DNA of 64,000 bases from Capitulum mitella. Its lineage: Eukaryota; Arthropoda; Thecostraca; Pollicipedomorpha; Pollicipedidae. Every line of letters starts with the position of its first letter. Position 1 is the first letter of the stretch. The DNA is taken from positions 20,730,266 through 20,794,265 of the forward strand of contig CP099852.1 in NCBI GenBank assembly GCA_030062745.1. The letters run 5' to 3'. Shown here in pieces: positions 1 through 7,204 of this stretch. The position numbers and the translations under genes are program-made. The notes below the pieces were generated by a model. It was not told the origin of the DNA. It was given only the letters and a program-made list of their open reading frames with translations, and did not search any database.

Positions 1-1
1 C

Positions 2-223
2 CACGAAAACAGTCAATAATCTTCAACCAGAACTTGAAGTATATACAGATACAAGAGGCACCATGGGAGCAACTATGTACCCCGTAGACGATGATGAAAA
101 ATTCCATACATCAGATCACAGACTACCAATCGCTTCTATATCTGAATACGACAAAACATGCAATAACGTAGAAGTCAAATGGGATTCAGACAATACTTCT
201 CTACAATTATTCAATAATAGATA
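2..223 (+). pseudogene. Endogenous parvovirus capsid (VP) internal fragment, plus strand
   Basis: The plus strand reads about 74 codons up to a stop at 221-223. They align residue for residue with the middle of the VP ORF at 1419-2822: a TKTVNNLQPELEVY stretch, a DTRGT motif, a DDD(E)KF stretch and a WDSDNT motif. The fragment has no start and is cut by the window edge. It abuts, in opposite orientation, the N-terminal VP fragment that ends at 207, so an inversion joint lies near 207-224. It is a relic of a viral structural gene and is too short to fold as a capsid protein. Homology to the neighbouring VP is directly visible; the parvoviral identity rests on the adjacent NS1 and hairpin termini. 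Confidence 0.8.
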
Positions 224-842
224 GTACGTAGAACTTCCAGGCTTCTGTCTTTTGAAATTTGATAAAATGTGTATGTTCAAATTCGAGCATGAATGTAGGT
301 AGATTGCCTGAGTGTAGTGACATGACATCATAGTTGCCGATTGTCCCTGTAGCTTTGCCTGTGCTGGATTCGGCGGTCCCGTCAGTTCCATCTTCTCCGC
401 CATGACCTTGTAGATGAATGCGTTTTGCTACTGGTGCTCCGTCTCCGTCCTCGTATTCCGTGCCGCTCATAGTTCGTTTTCTTGAGTGTGTTGTGACGGT
501 ACCGACAACACGATGACCTCCGGGTAAAGTATGATTTATTTCGGTCACACGGCGGCCTGTCGCGTCACCGGCGCTATGGCGCGCGATGGGGTGAACGACC
601 TTTGCCCCAGGCTGTCGTCCCACGGGTGCCTGGAGCCTCCGGCACTGTGAGCGGTAGCGCGATCTGATGAATGAGTCAACTGCTTCCTCTGGTCCGATGT
701 CCCCGCGGGCTCGATGTCTTGCAGCCAGGCGTTCTCGGTATTCTTTGCTGCTGGCGATGCGGTCACAGAGCTGTCGTCGTCGTTGCTCGTAGTCCTGACG
801 GGAGTCAGGCGTCGTCCTCTTTCTTGGCATACGTTGAGCATC
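207..842 (-). pseudogene. Endogenous parvovirus VP N-terminal fragment
   Basis: This minus-strand ORF, open up to 878, matches the first third of the VP at 1419-2822. Shared features are an Arg-rich start with a QLCDRI/RLCNRI-type motif, a GTEYEDGDGAPVAKR block (compare DVEYDDGDGAPVAKR) and a YDVMSLHSGNLPTF block. Coding similarity begins right after a minus-strand splice acceptor (TCTTACAG, then GATG) at 842-849, the same position as in the other VP. The start Met was therefore probably supplied by an upstream leader exon. The fragment ends where the sequence switches to an inverted piece of VP, so it is truncated. It differs from the other VP at many residues and represents a distinct viral lineage. 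Confidence 0.8.
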
Positions 843-849
843 CTGTAAG
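842..849 (-). promoter_or_regulatory. Splice acceptor in front of VP fragment
   Basis: On the minus strand CTCTTACAG is followed by GATG. The reading frame of the VP fragment enters at this G in the same phase as at 2822 (other VP) and at the NS1 acceptor 6691. A tiny leader exon contributing Met-Gln would join all of them in frame. Confidence 0.6.
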
Positions 850-879
850 AGATGAGTGTGGTTTGTGATTGTCGGCAAT

Positions 880-1090
880 TTTTTTTACGTGATGAGTGTT
901 GTTTCTGATCGCGCGGAGTTTTTCTGTTCTGATGAGTAATGACGAACGAGAACAGGTCTCTTCATTGCTCAAAAAGTTAGCTTGAACACAGGAACAACGA
1001 ACATCAATGCTTACCTATGTGGGATGTTACCTACACGGCGACACATACACAACTAAGGGCTCCATGTACTCTTCTCTAACATGTACTGCC
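880..1090. other. Viral-type flank, no ORF
   Basis: This stretch between the VP fragment and the hairpin terminus contains GATGAG and TGACGAA-type words like those in the other viral termini (for example 930-950). I see no coding region in it. It may be the remains of an NS1 3' end or of a terminus. Confidence 0.4.
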
Positions 1091-1449
1091 GGGCTCCATG
1101 TACATGGTTGTCGTACGACATGCCCGGCAAAGCTGGTGTGCCCCGCCCCGCCCCCCCCCCAAACCGCCTGGGGCATGACGAGCAATGACTGTGTGCTACT
1201 TTTCGTATGACGACGAATGAGCGCGGATAACGCGGAGCTAGTTTTCCAATGACGACGAATGACGATGACTGCCAGGAGTTTTTTTGTAATGACGACGAAT
1301 GACGATGATGGCCAGGACTTTTTTTCCAATGACGACGAATGACGAACATTCATCATTACTCTTCATTCGTCATACCTTCCTCGACCTCTCCAACACACAT
1401 GAATATTCGTATAAATATTTATTCATATAATCCGAACATATGATATACA
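1091..1449. repeat. Left terminal repeat of parvoviral unit 1 (hairpin centre plus internal repeats)
   Basis: The stretch is an inverted copy of 4763-5228. It carries the cross-arm palindromes (CCATGTACATGG, then TGTCGTACGACA), one long stem with a run of about ten C, TGACGACGAATGACGA repeats on a 40-bp period, and the last codons of VP. The second stem arm is cut after about eight bases, so this telomere cannot fold completely. In parvoviruses such termini prime DNA replication and carry the NS1 nicking site; that role is inferred here. Confidence 0.85.
1418..1423 (-). terminator. Poly(A) signal overlapping the VP stop codon
   Basis: The minus strand reads AATAAA at 1423-1418, and the VP stop codon TAA is 1421-1419, inside the signal. 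The overlap is compact and virus-like, and the same sequence is present in the inverted right terminus. Confidence 0.7.
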
Positions 1450-2822
1450 TAATAATTAGTCGACGTCTTATTAGCAACATGCAAACCATGCAACGTATTA
1501 GTCCAATTATTAGGATTAATAACACTTTTCATACCCATATTAATTAGTACTTTAAGCTTTAATGTCAAAAAACATGATACCGTATTTTCCGATTGATCAA
1601 TTTGTTTCGGTCTAAAATAAAGAGCTGTTAATCCATGATCTCGTGTAACTTCAGGTGTTTCTATATTATCATTAGGAGTTGTCCATTTGTAATACTGATG
1701 ATTAAAGAGCATGACATTTTCTAAAGTCATATCCCATTTATACCACCTATGAGTATTTGGTGAAACACCCCATGATTTTGAGTCCTTGCCTTGCATTACT
1801 GTTCGATTATTAAATATTTGCAATGGAGTATTATCTGAATCCCACTTAACAGTTTGAGTCTGACATTTTCTATCGGAAGCTTTAAGTGTAGCAAGTGGCA
1901 AAGTATGATCAGATTTATAGAATTTCTTATCATCATCGATAGGATAATAAGTATTGGCTAAGGTACCTCTGGTATCGCTATAAACCTCAAGTTCAGGTTG
2001 AAGATTATTGACTGTTTTAGTCGTAGCCGTCCCTGAAGCTGAAGTTTGTGTTGTCGTTGTACCACGCAACTCCTTCAATGTAGCTGATCCTGACAAAATT
2101 TTACATCCAAAATTCTTTGTAAATTCATTCCAACCTTTGATATGTTGTGGAACCAAATCTTGCGGACTAGTTGCAGTATCAATACCACATTTCAGATACC
2201 ACCAAAGATTACATAAAGGTAGGACATAAAATGTCCAATCTTCACACTTCTTAAAAGTAAGAAAATGAGTGTTTTCAATCTCTAACAAAAACGTAGGTAA
2301 ATTACCAGAGTGCAAAGACATAACATCATATTTTCCAATAGTACCAGTGGCTTTACTTCCACCATTAGCACCGGCATCAACTTCGTCACCTCCATTGCCA
2401 TGATCAATATGAACACGCTTAGCAACTGGTGCACCATCTCCGTCATCATATTCAACGTCGCTCATTGTCCTTCTCCTGTCGGTCGACGAATCAATACGAC
2501 TTCCAGTACGATCGGAATCGTTTATTTTAGGGCGCGCTCCCCCTCCGACGCCTCCGTCGGGGTCGCCGACCCTCGGCCTCGGTCGCACTGCACCGCCGTT
2601 TCTATCGTAGAACCCACGAAACAATCCGCAATACGGTCCGTATGTGCGCCTAATGAATTCTTCGTTGGATTCAGTCCGCTTGACCTCTCCGACGTTTCCT
2701 CCGACGAGACGGTCTCGAAATCTCCTCGAGTTTTCAATGCGATTGCAGAGACGGGTAATGTTGACACCTTCCTGCAGCTGTCTTCGGCGCCTCTCCTCAC
2801 CCTTTGCCATGAGTGGGACATC
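1419..2822 (-). CDS. Endogenous parvovirus capsid protein VP, intact ORF
   Basis: This uninterrupted ORF codes for about 467 residues from the splice acceptor at 2822; the frame stays open to 2846. The N-terminus is Arg/Glu-rich, with a basic patch suitable for nuclear import. It is followed by a DGDGAPVAKR block, a Gly-rich linker and a long Thr/Asn/aromatic-rich region typical of a parvoviral jelly-roll capsid. I see no phospholipase A2 motif. VP would self-assemble into the icosahedral shell. The first in-frame Met after the acceptor comes four codons in, but a leader exon ATG-CAA splices in frame and is the likelier start. There is no stop or frameshift, although NS1 next to it is broken. 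This is an old viral copy; whether it is expressed is unknown. Confidence 0.85.
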   Translation of the reverse strand, partial: DVPLMAKGEERRRRQLQEGVNITRLCNRIENSRRFRDRLVGGNVGEVKRTESNEEFIRRTYGPYCGLFRGFYDRNGGAVRPRPRVGDPDGGVGGGARPKINDSDRTGSRIDSSTDRRRTMSDVEYDDGDGAPVAKRVHIDHGNGGDEVDAGANGGSKATGTIGKYDVMSLHSGNLPTFLLEIENTHFLTFKKCEDWTFYVLPLCNLWWYLKCGIDTATSPQDLVPQHIKGWNEFTKNFGCKILSGSATLKELRGTTTTQTSASGTATTKTVNNLQPELEVYSDTRGTLANTYYPIDDDKKFYKSDHTLPLATLKASDRKCQTQTVKWDSDNTPLQIFNNRTVMQGKDSKSWGVSPNTHRWYKWDMTLENVMLFNHQYYKWTTPNDNIETPEVTRDHGLTALYFRPKQIDQSENTVSCFLTLKLKVLINMGMKSVINPNNWTNTLHGLHVANKTSTNYYVYHMFGLYE

Positions 2823-2834
2823 CTGGAACAATGA
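2822..2834 (-). promoter_or_regulatory. Splice acceptor for VP mRNA
   Basis: The minus strand reads CATTGTTCCAG and then GATGTCC. The frame immediately after AG is the VP frame, and the first G is at 2822. The site matches in phase and flanking GATG the acceptors at 842 and 6691, which points to a shared upstream donor. Confidence 0.6.
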
Positions 2835-3292
2835 CGAAAAAGGCATAAGACACAGTCAGGTCTCGATCCTAGTCATCAGAAAAAAAGTCCCAGCGAGCAC
2901 GAGCACAACAGTCATCATAATGCATACCTCCACAGGATGTTGTCCACTCGGCCGCCGAGACTTAACTGACCTGCCACACGAAGTACATGCTGATTTATAC
3001 TGTCGATATGGTGCCAGTAGAGCTGCCACCAAGTTCCGGAGTCGATCTGAGCCGGCGGAGGTCGCAGTGTCCCAGCGGTTTGGCGGCGATCACCTGTTGA
3101 GGCAATCTCACGGCTGAACACAAAAGTTCTCGTCCGACTCTGGAGAGCGTTGCGATCTGCATCTTGCAAAAAGGTTCCAAGGATGGTGTTTGTCGTGGCG
3201 AATATTGGTACACGTTCAAGTAACTCTCCACCGGTCTCATACTTAACCTGAACATGCATCGGTTCCCCACCGAGCAGTTTTTTGAAATCGTC

Positions 3293-3321
3293 CTTGTTAA
3301 CTTCACTGAAGTTAACAAGGA
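3293..3321. repeat. Near-perfect 27-29 bp palindrome inside NS1
   Basis: CTTGTTAACTTC, a short centre and GAAGTTAACAAG form an inverted repeat exactly where the NS1 frame breaks between Walker A and KLLGG. It looks like the scar of a template switch or snap-back during replication or repair. Confidence 0.75.
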
Positions 3322-4062
3322 CTTCAGTGAAGCAGCTGAGACATGTAAAATGGCGAGTTATTGTTGACAGCACTCATCCTAGTGGCTTCATGCAGGTCCA
3401 GTAGACTAGACATCACAAGCGTCTTGCCGGTGGTTGTGGGCCCGTATAACAATAGGGTATTGGTCTTGACGAGCAGTTTATTCGCGATCATCTCCACCCA
3501 TGCCAGAAATTCAGCGATGTCCACACGGTTGGATGCGAAAAGGTGCTCAAGCCAGATCGCGGTTTCTGTTTTTGGTTCAGCCATGTCTACCATGCCATAA
3601 AATTCATGGTATACTTCCCAGAATGGTTTGGTGCGAAGTCTCTTGATCCTCTGTGAGTTTTCAAACTGTATGACAGTTCTAACCCTGTCCTTAAAATTTG
3701 GTGTCTGTTTGGTGAAAAATAAAAATATAGCTGTGTAAACTCATCTTCGGTGATAGAAGACATAAAAGATCCCGTGGTTTTGCACTGATACTTCCTGACT
3801 AGAGTTGTTATAAAGCTCACCTCTCCCTCAGAGTGTTGTCGCTTAGTGCTCGTCGCAGCCTGTTGGTCAGCTCGCCTTTTGTTCCTGGTGGACTCAGCTG
3901 CACTTGTGGTTCCGTCGACCTCGTTTGGTACGCAGGAGCCTCCTGCAAACAATACTCCGGGAGCACCGTCCTCTTCCGTTAGGAAGCTGTCGACGTCGTC
4001 TACGCCATGTAGAACTGGTGCCAGGATCTCTTCTAGTTTCTGTAACGTATTCTTGACCCATT

Positions 4063-4762
4063 TCATAGCGGAATGTCTGAGACTACAAAAACATGATAAC
4101 GCGAACCCAAAGCGGGAGAGATAAACCAGCCACTTTGTCGGAGAGCGAATAGATTGGAAAGTGAGGGTTGCTGCGCAGCGCTGGGCGTCGGTGAAGCCGA
4201 GGGCGTCTCCGATGGCTTGGATAAGCCTCTTCCGGTTGCTGAAGGGGTCTGGTACTGTGAAATGGGTATGTCCTCGAGATCTTGAACAATCAGGTCGATC
4301 GCTTCCTGATCCTGTCTGGTCAGGGCCTGTGGAGCCAGCACACGGTCCAGCGTGCCATGTGACGAGACAGTTGAACTTTTGTCGACTTCCTCGGACGGCA
4401 TCTCGGTAGTCCCCTCGAAGGACGAACGTCGCAAGTGCTGGCTGCTCGGAGACGTCTGGGTTCCGGTGGTAGTAAGCTGTAAGGAGCTCCTCTGCCGTTT
4501 CGATGGATGCTGATGGTCGCTCTCTCTCTCCGGTGGGCTGACCGCAGGGGATCGACGAGGACTGGGAGGTGTCAACAGCATGGGCGACGGTGGGTCCTCC
4601 AGGGGGAGTGGGATCTCTATGGCTATGATGGGCTCCTCGCGAAGTAGATCTTCTACGGATGAGAAGAGGGGGGCTTTCCGGAGCTTGAGCCGAGCTTGGA
4701 AGTTCCCCAGTAGGAGTGTTCGGACATCCTCGGCCTTCGTTGGCAGGTACTTCTCTATGGAC
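4063..4762 (-). pseudogene. Endogenous parvovirus NS2-like protein, N-terminally truncated
   Basis: This frame overlaps NS1 and is read in another phase. Its C-terminal two thirds match the complete NS2-like proteins at 5614-6690 and 7456-8526: a LLLGNFQAR block, Ser/Pro/Thr-rich middle, a LAPQALTRQDQEAIDLI block, and a conserved end with GWFI/ALGS and a VVS-IPL tail. The N-terminal 130 or so residues are missing because the sequence joins an inverted viral terminus at 4763, so no start codon remains in the viral context. NS2 function in this group is not known; an accessory regulatory role is inferred from analogy with other parvoviruses. Confidence 0.75.
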
Positions 4763-5228
4763 TGTATATCATATGTTCGGATTATATGAATAAATATTTA
4801 TACGAATATTCATGTGTGTTGGAGAGGTCGAGGAAGGTATGACGAATGAAGAGTAATGATGAATGTTCGTCATTCGTCGTCATTGGAAAAAAAGTCCTGG
4901 CCATCATCGTCATTCGTCGTCATTACAAAAAAACTCCTGGCAGTCATCGTCATTCGTCGTCATTACAAAAAAACTCCTGGCAGTCATCGTCATTCGTCGT
5001 CATTGGAAAATTAGCTCCGCGTTATCCGCGCTCATTCGTCGTCATACGAAAAGTAGCACACAGTCATTGCTCGTCATGCCCCAGGCGGTTTGGGGGGGGG
5101 CGGGGCGGGGCACACCAGCTTTGCCGGGCCCATGTACATGGTTGTCGTACGACATGCCCGGCAAAGCTGGTGTGCCCCGCCCCGCCCCCCCCCCCAAACC
5201 GCCTGGGGCATGACGAGCAATGACTGTG
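4763..5228. repeat. Right terminal repeat of unit 1 with complete T-shaped hairpin
   Basis: Bases 5059-5228 form a 170-base palindrome. Stem arms with G/C runs (about nine and ten bases) flank two adjacent small palindromes, CCATGTACATGG (5130-5141) and TGTCGTACGACA (5143-5154), giving an AAV-style T shape. Inside it lie 40-bp repeats, then the last ten VP codons and the AATAAA region in inverted orientation. The terminus is thus the 3' end of the viral genome copied to the other side of unit 1 and fused into NS2, with a shared TGTATATCATATG at the joint. Confidence 0.9.
4873..5005. repeat. 40-bp tandem repeats with CGTCATTCGTCGTCAT core
   Basis: The core ATTCGTCGTCATT recurs at 4873, 4913, 4953 and 4993, an exact 40-bp period, with A-rich CTCCTGGCAGTCATC-type spacers. 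The left terminus holds one unit fewer (cores at about 1249, 1289 and 1329). Related TGACGA words occur in all viral termini here. They are candidate NS1 binding sites, by analogy with tandem initiator sites of other parvoviruses. Confidence 0.75.
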
Positions 5229-6691
5229 ATCGTCCTCACTCTGTCTTTAAAATTTGGGGTCATGCTGTAAAGTTGAGTAAACTCATCTTCATTTATGGCG
5301 GACATGAAGCTTCCTGTCGTGGTACAATGGTATTTTCGGATGAGGCTTGTGATAAAGCTTACCTCACCTTGCGCTTGGTGTCTCTTACTGACCGTTGTGC
5401 TCTGCTGCTCCGCCCGTCGTTTGTTTCTTGAGGTTTCAGCACCGCTGTTGCTGCTGTCTATCTCGTCGTTGGGGATGCACGATCCGCCTGAAAACAGCAC
5501 TGCAGGGCGCTGGTCGTCGTCATCGTTCAAGAAGTTGTCGACATGGTCGGTGGTACACTGTAGGACAGGACCGAGGATCTGTTGGAGTTTTTCCAGGCAT
5601 GACTTTACCCATTTCATAGTGCTGTGGCGGACACTACAAAAAGTCGAGGAGGCGAACCCAAAGCGGGATAGATAAACCAACCACCGGACGCCAGAGCGAA
5701 CACTTTGGAAGGTGAGGATAGCTGTTGCTCTTTCGGCGTCGCTGAGTCCGAGGGCTGCTGCGATGGCATCGATGAGACGTTTCCTATTTGAGAATGGCTC
5801 GGGGACGGTGAAGTGAGTGTGTCCTGTTCTAGATCGGCCAAGATCTGGTCGATCGCTCTCTGGTCGTCCTCGGTCAGAGGCTGCGGTGCCAGGGCATGCT
5901 CCAGGGTGGTAGGTAAGGAGTGCGTTGAACTTGTTCCTGCTCGTTGTTGCGACGTGCCGCCAATCTCCTCCAAGGACGAAGGTCGCGATCGGCGGTTGCT
6001 GGGCGGCGACGTCTGTGTCGCGACTGTGATACGCTCCGAGAAGCTGCTGCGCCGTTTCAATGATCTGCGCTGCTGGTTGCTGTCGCTGGGGACTGGGCTG
6101 GCCGCAGGGGATGGGTGACGAGTCGGCGGTGGAGGTTCCTCCGGCGACTGGGGGTCTTGGAGAGGTAGACGTATCTCTATTTGTATGGTAGGACGTTCTT
6201 GATGAAGATCGTCTATGGATGACGATTCGTGGGCTACTTGCAGTTTCCGCCTCGCTTGGAAGTTCCCGAGCAACATCGTGCGGATGTCCTCCGGCTTCGT
6301 CGGCACATACCTCTCCACGGAGAGGCTGCCGGAGTACCAATGGACTTCCATTCTCTTGATCATGGTGTTCGGCAGATTGGTGAGTGTCGTCGCCAGTTCC
6401 TTGCGCCAGCTGAAGTTGGTTATGTTGTTGGCGGCTAATACGTATATAGTGTTTGTCGAGTGGCTCCACTTGGCCAGAGAGATCGAAGGTATCTTGCTCT
6501 GTAGTAGATCGTGAGTAGTCTTCATCAAAGTACTCGAAGCCCAGGAGCGCACCTCCCCCATAAGGTTGGGGTGCCTCCACTGGCGGATTTCGAACTTGTA
6601 CGTCCTTTGGTGCAAGATATGTCCCCCCGTTGGGTGATACACAACTTGATCGCGATGTACCGGGTACTGCGTAAGGGTGGTTCTGATCATC
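5229..6691 (-). pseudogene. Endogenous parvovirus NS1 N-terminal half, unit 2
   Basis: The NS1 frame is open from the splice acceptor at 6691 to the joint with the hairpin at 5229 (the ORF then runs by chance through the hairpin to 5042). It has a Ser/Pro/Gln-rich N-terminal region of about 280 residues, then GHTHFTVPEP (HUH-like), a segment with WLVYLSRFGF (putative nicking Tyr), a KRRAEQQ basic patch and a DEFTQLY block. The SF3 helicase is absent. The start is best placed in the leader exon at 6787-6789. The N-terminal region is coded over the same bases as NS2 in another frame. An expressed product would bind origins but lack helicase, which could make it a dominant negative; that is speculation. 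Confidence 0.8.
5614..6690 (-). CDS. Endogenous parvovirus NS2-like protein, complete, unit 2
   Basis: This 358-residue ORF starts at an ATG one base after the splice acceptor and overlaps NS1 in another frame. The N-terminal 150 residues are conserved with unit 3, with blocks YHPTGGHILHQR, LAKWSHST-TIYVL, NFSWRKEL and MEVHWYSGSLSVE. A low-complexity Ser/Pro/Arg middle follows, then a LAPQPLTEDDQRAIDQILADLE block and a hydrophobic VVSATAL end. The ORF has no stops despite integration. The start is two bases inside exon 2, so NS2 could be made from unspliced RNA or by leaky scanning past the leader ATG. I do not recognise a domain of known function; NS2 is a positional name. Confidence 0.8.
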   Translation of the reverse strand: MIRTTLTQYPVHRDQVVYHPTGGHILHQRTYKFEIRQWRHPNLMGEVRSWASSTLMKTTHDLLQSKIPSISLAKWSHSTNTIYVLAANNITNFSWRKELATTLTNLPNTMIKRMEVHWYSGSLSVERYVPTKPEDIRTMLLGNFQARRKLQVAHESSSIDDLHQERPTIQIEIRLPLQDPQSPEEPPPPTRHPSPAASPVPSDSNQQRRSLKRRSSFSERITVATQTSPPSNRRSRPSSLEEIGGTSQQRAGTSSTHSLPTTLEHALAPQPLTEDDQRAIDQILADLEQDTLTSPSPSHSQIGNVSSMPSQQPSDSATPKEQQLSSPSKVFALASGGWFIYPALGSPPRLFVVSATAL

Positions 6692-6783
6692 CTGTAAATA
6701 ATACAAATATGTATTAGAAATTAATATTAGTTATTTAAATAAACAATAATATTATGTTTCTATGACGTATTTGTATTACTTAC
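6692..6783 (-). promoter_or_regulatory. 92-nt viral intron of unit 2 with Met-Gln leader exon
   Basis: On the minus strand ATGCAA (6789-6784) is followed by GTAAGT (donor), and after 92 nt by ATTTACAG (acceptor) and GATG. Splicing places the Met-Gln codons in frame with NS1; without it the next ATG (6690) opens NS2. Unit 3 has an intron of exactly the same length in the same place with the same donor. Confidence 0.8.
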
Positions 6784-6880
6784 TTGCATAGTCACTATAG
6801 ATGCACCAATCACTTCACTAGGGAGATGCGATCACCATGAGAGTACGTGCACAACTGGAAGTCGGACGCTGGAAGCGGTG

Positions 6881-6915
6881 TATTAACTCCTCCCATGTAT
6901 GACGTCACTACCAAT
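6881..6915 (-). promoter_or_regulatory. Viral promoter, unit 2: reverse CCAAT, CRE and GGAGGAGTTA
   Basis: Plus coordinates: CCAAT at 6911-6915 (ATTGG on the coding strand), TGACGTCA at 6900-6907 and TAACTCCTCC near 6884-6893. The same three boxes occur in unit 3 at matching spacing, and the CRE lies 110-111 bases before the leader ATG in both. There is no clear TATA box. In animal cells CRE-CCAAT pairs recruit CREB/ATF and NF-Y. Confidence 0.65.
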
Positions 6916-6956
6916 GGGGACCGTCCGAGGGTAAAGGTTAAGCCCCGGCAGGGTCA

Positions 6957-7204
6957 GAGGGCATGACGAGTAATGAAGAGCCATGATGCGGGTCGTCGTC
7001 ATAGAAAAAAAACTTCTAGCCATCATTGCTCACTCGTCATCATCATTGCGAAACAGATCGTGTTATCCGCACTCATTCGTCGTCATGTCACAACTGTCAT
7101 CATACTCGTCATTACCCGTCACCCCCCGGCGGGGGGGGGCGGGGGGGGGCTAAGGCAAACACCGCCAGCTTTTGTCGGGCATGTCGTACGACAACCATGT
7201 ACAT
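6957..7204. repeat. 5' terminal region of unit 2 with half hairpin
   Basis: The stretch carries TGACGAGTAATGAAGAG, CGTCGTCAT and CATTCGTCGTCAT words, the phrase GTTATCCGC-CTCATTCGTCGTCAT shared with 5018-5044, a G-rich stem (about 7126-7150), and the cross-arm motifs GTCGTACGAC and CATGTACATG. The opposite stem arm is missing because NS1 of unit 3 is joined directly at 7205. The motif order is opposite to the 5059-5228 hairpin. Confidence 0.75.

Larger units (their letters stand above)
2915..4762 (-). pseudogene. Endogenous parvovirus NS1 (replication initiator and helicase), broken
   Basis: NS1 nicks the viral terminus and unwinds DNA. Visible in order on the minus strand: an HUH-like GHTHF motif near 4260; a WLVYLSRFGF segment near 4115 that may hold the nicking Tyr; an SF3 helicase Walker A, GPTTTGKT, at 3444-3421; KLLGGE near 3280; and a sensor-like PIFATTN near 3205. 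It is broken in at least three ways. The N-terminus is lost at the joint with the right terminus (4763). A frameshift lies near 3705-3725. A stop and palindromic lesion lie at 3293-3324, and only about 46 codons separate Walker A from KLLGG, fewer than expected, so the Walker B region looks lost. The frame ends at 2915. Parvoviral identity is secure; the subfamily is not. Confidence 0.85.

Noticed and set aside
2008-2834. Plus-strand ORFs opposite the VP gene
   Set aside because: They are antisense shadows of a strongly coding minus-strand ORF with clear homology to other VP pieces.
4873-5005. Regular 40-bp repeats considered as a CRISPR array
   Set aside because: The whole unit repeats, spacers are not unique, and the setting is a eukaryotic genome with a viral terminus.
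5042-5228. C-terminal extension of the unit 2 NS1 ORF through the hairpin
   Set aside because: It is translation of terminus sequence after the joint, not conserved with other NS1 copies.
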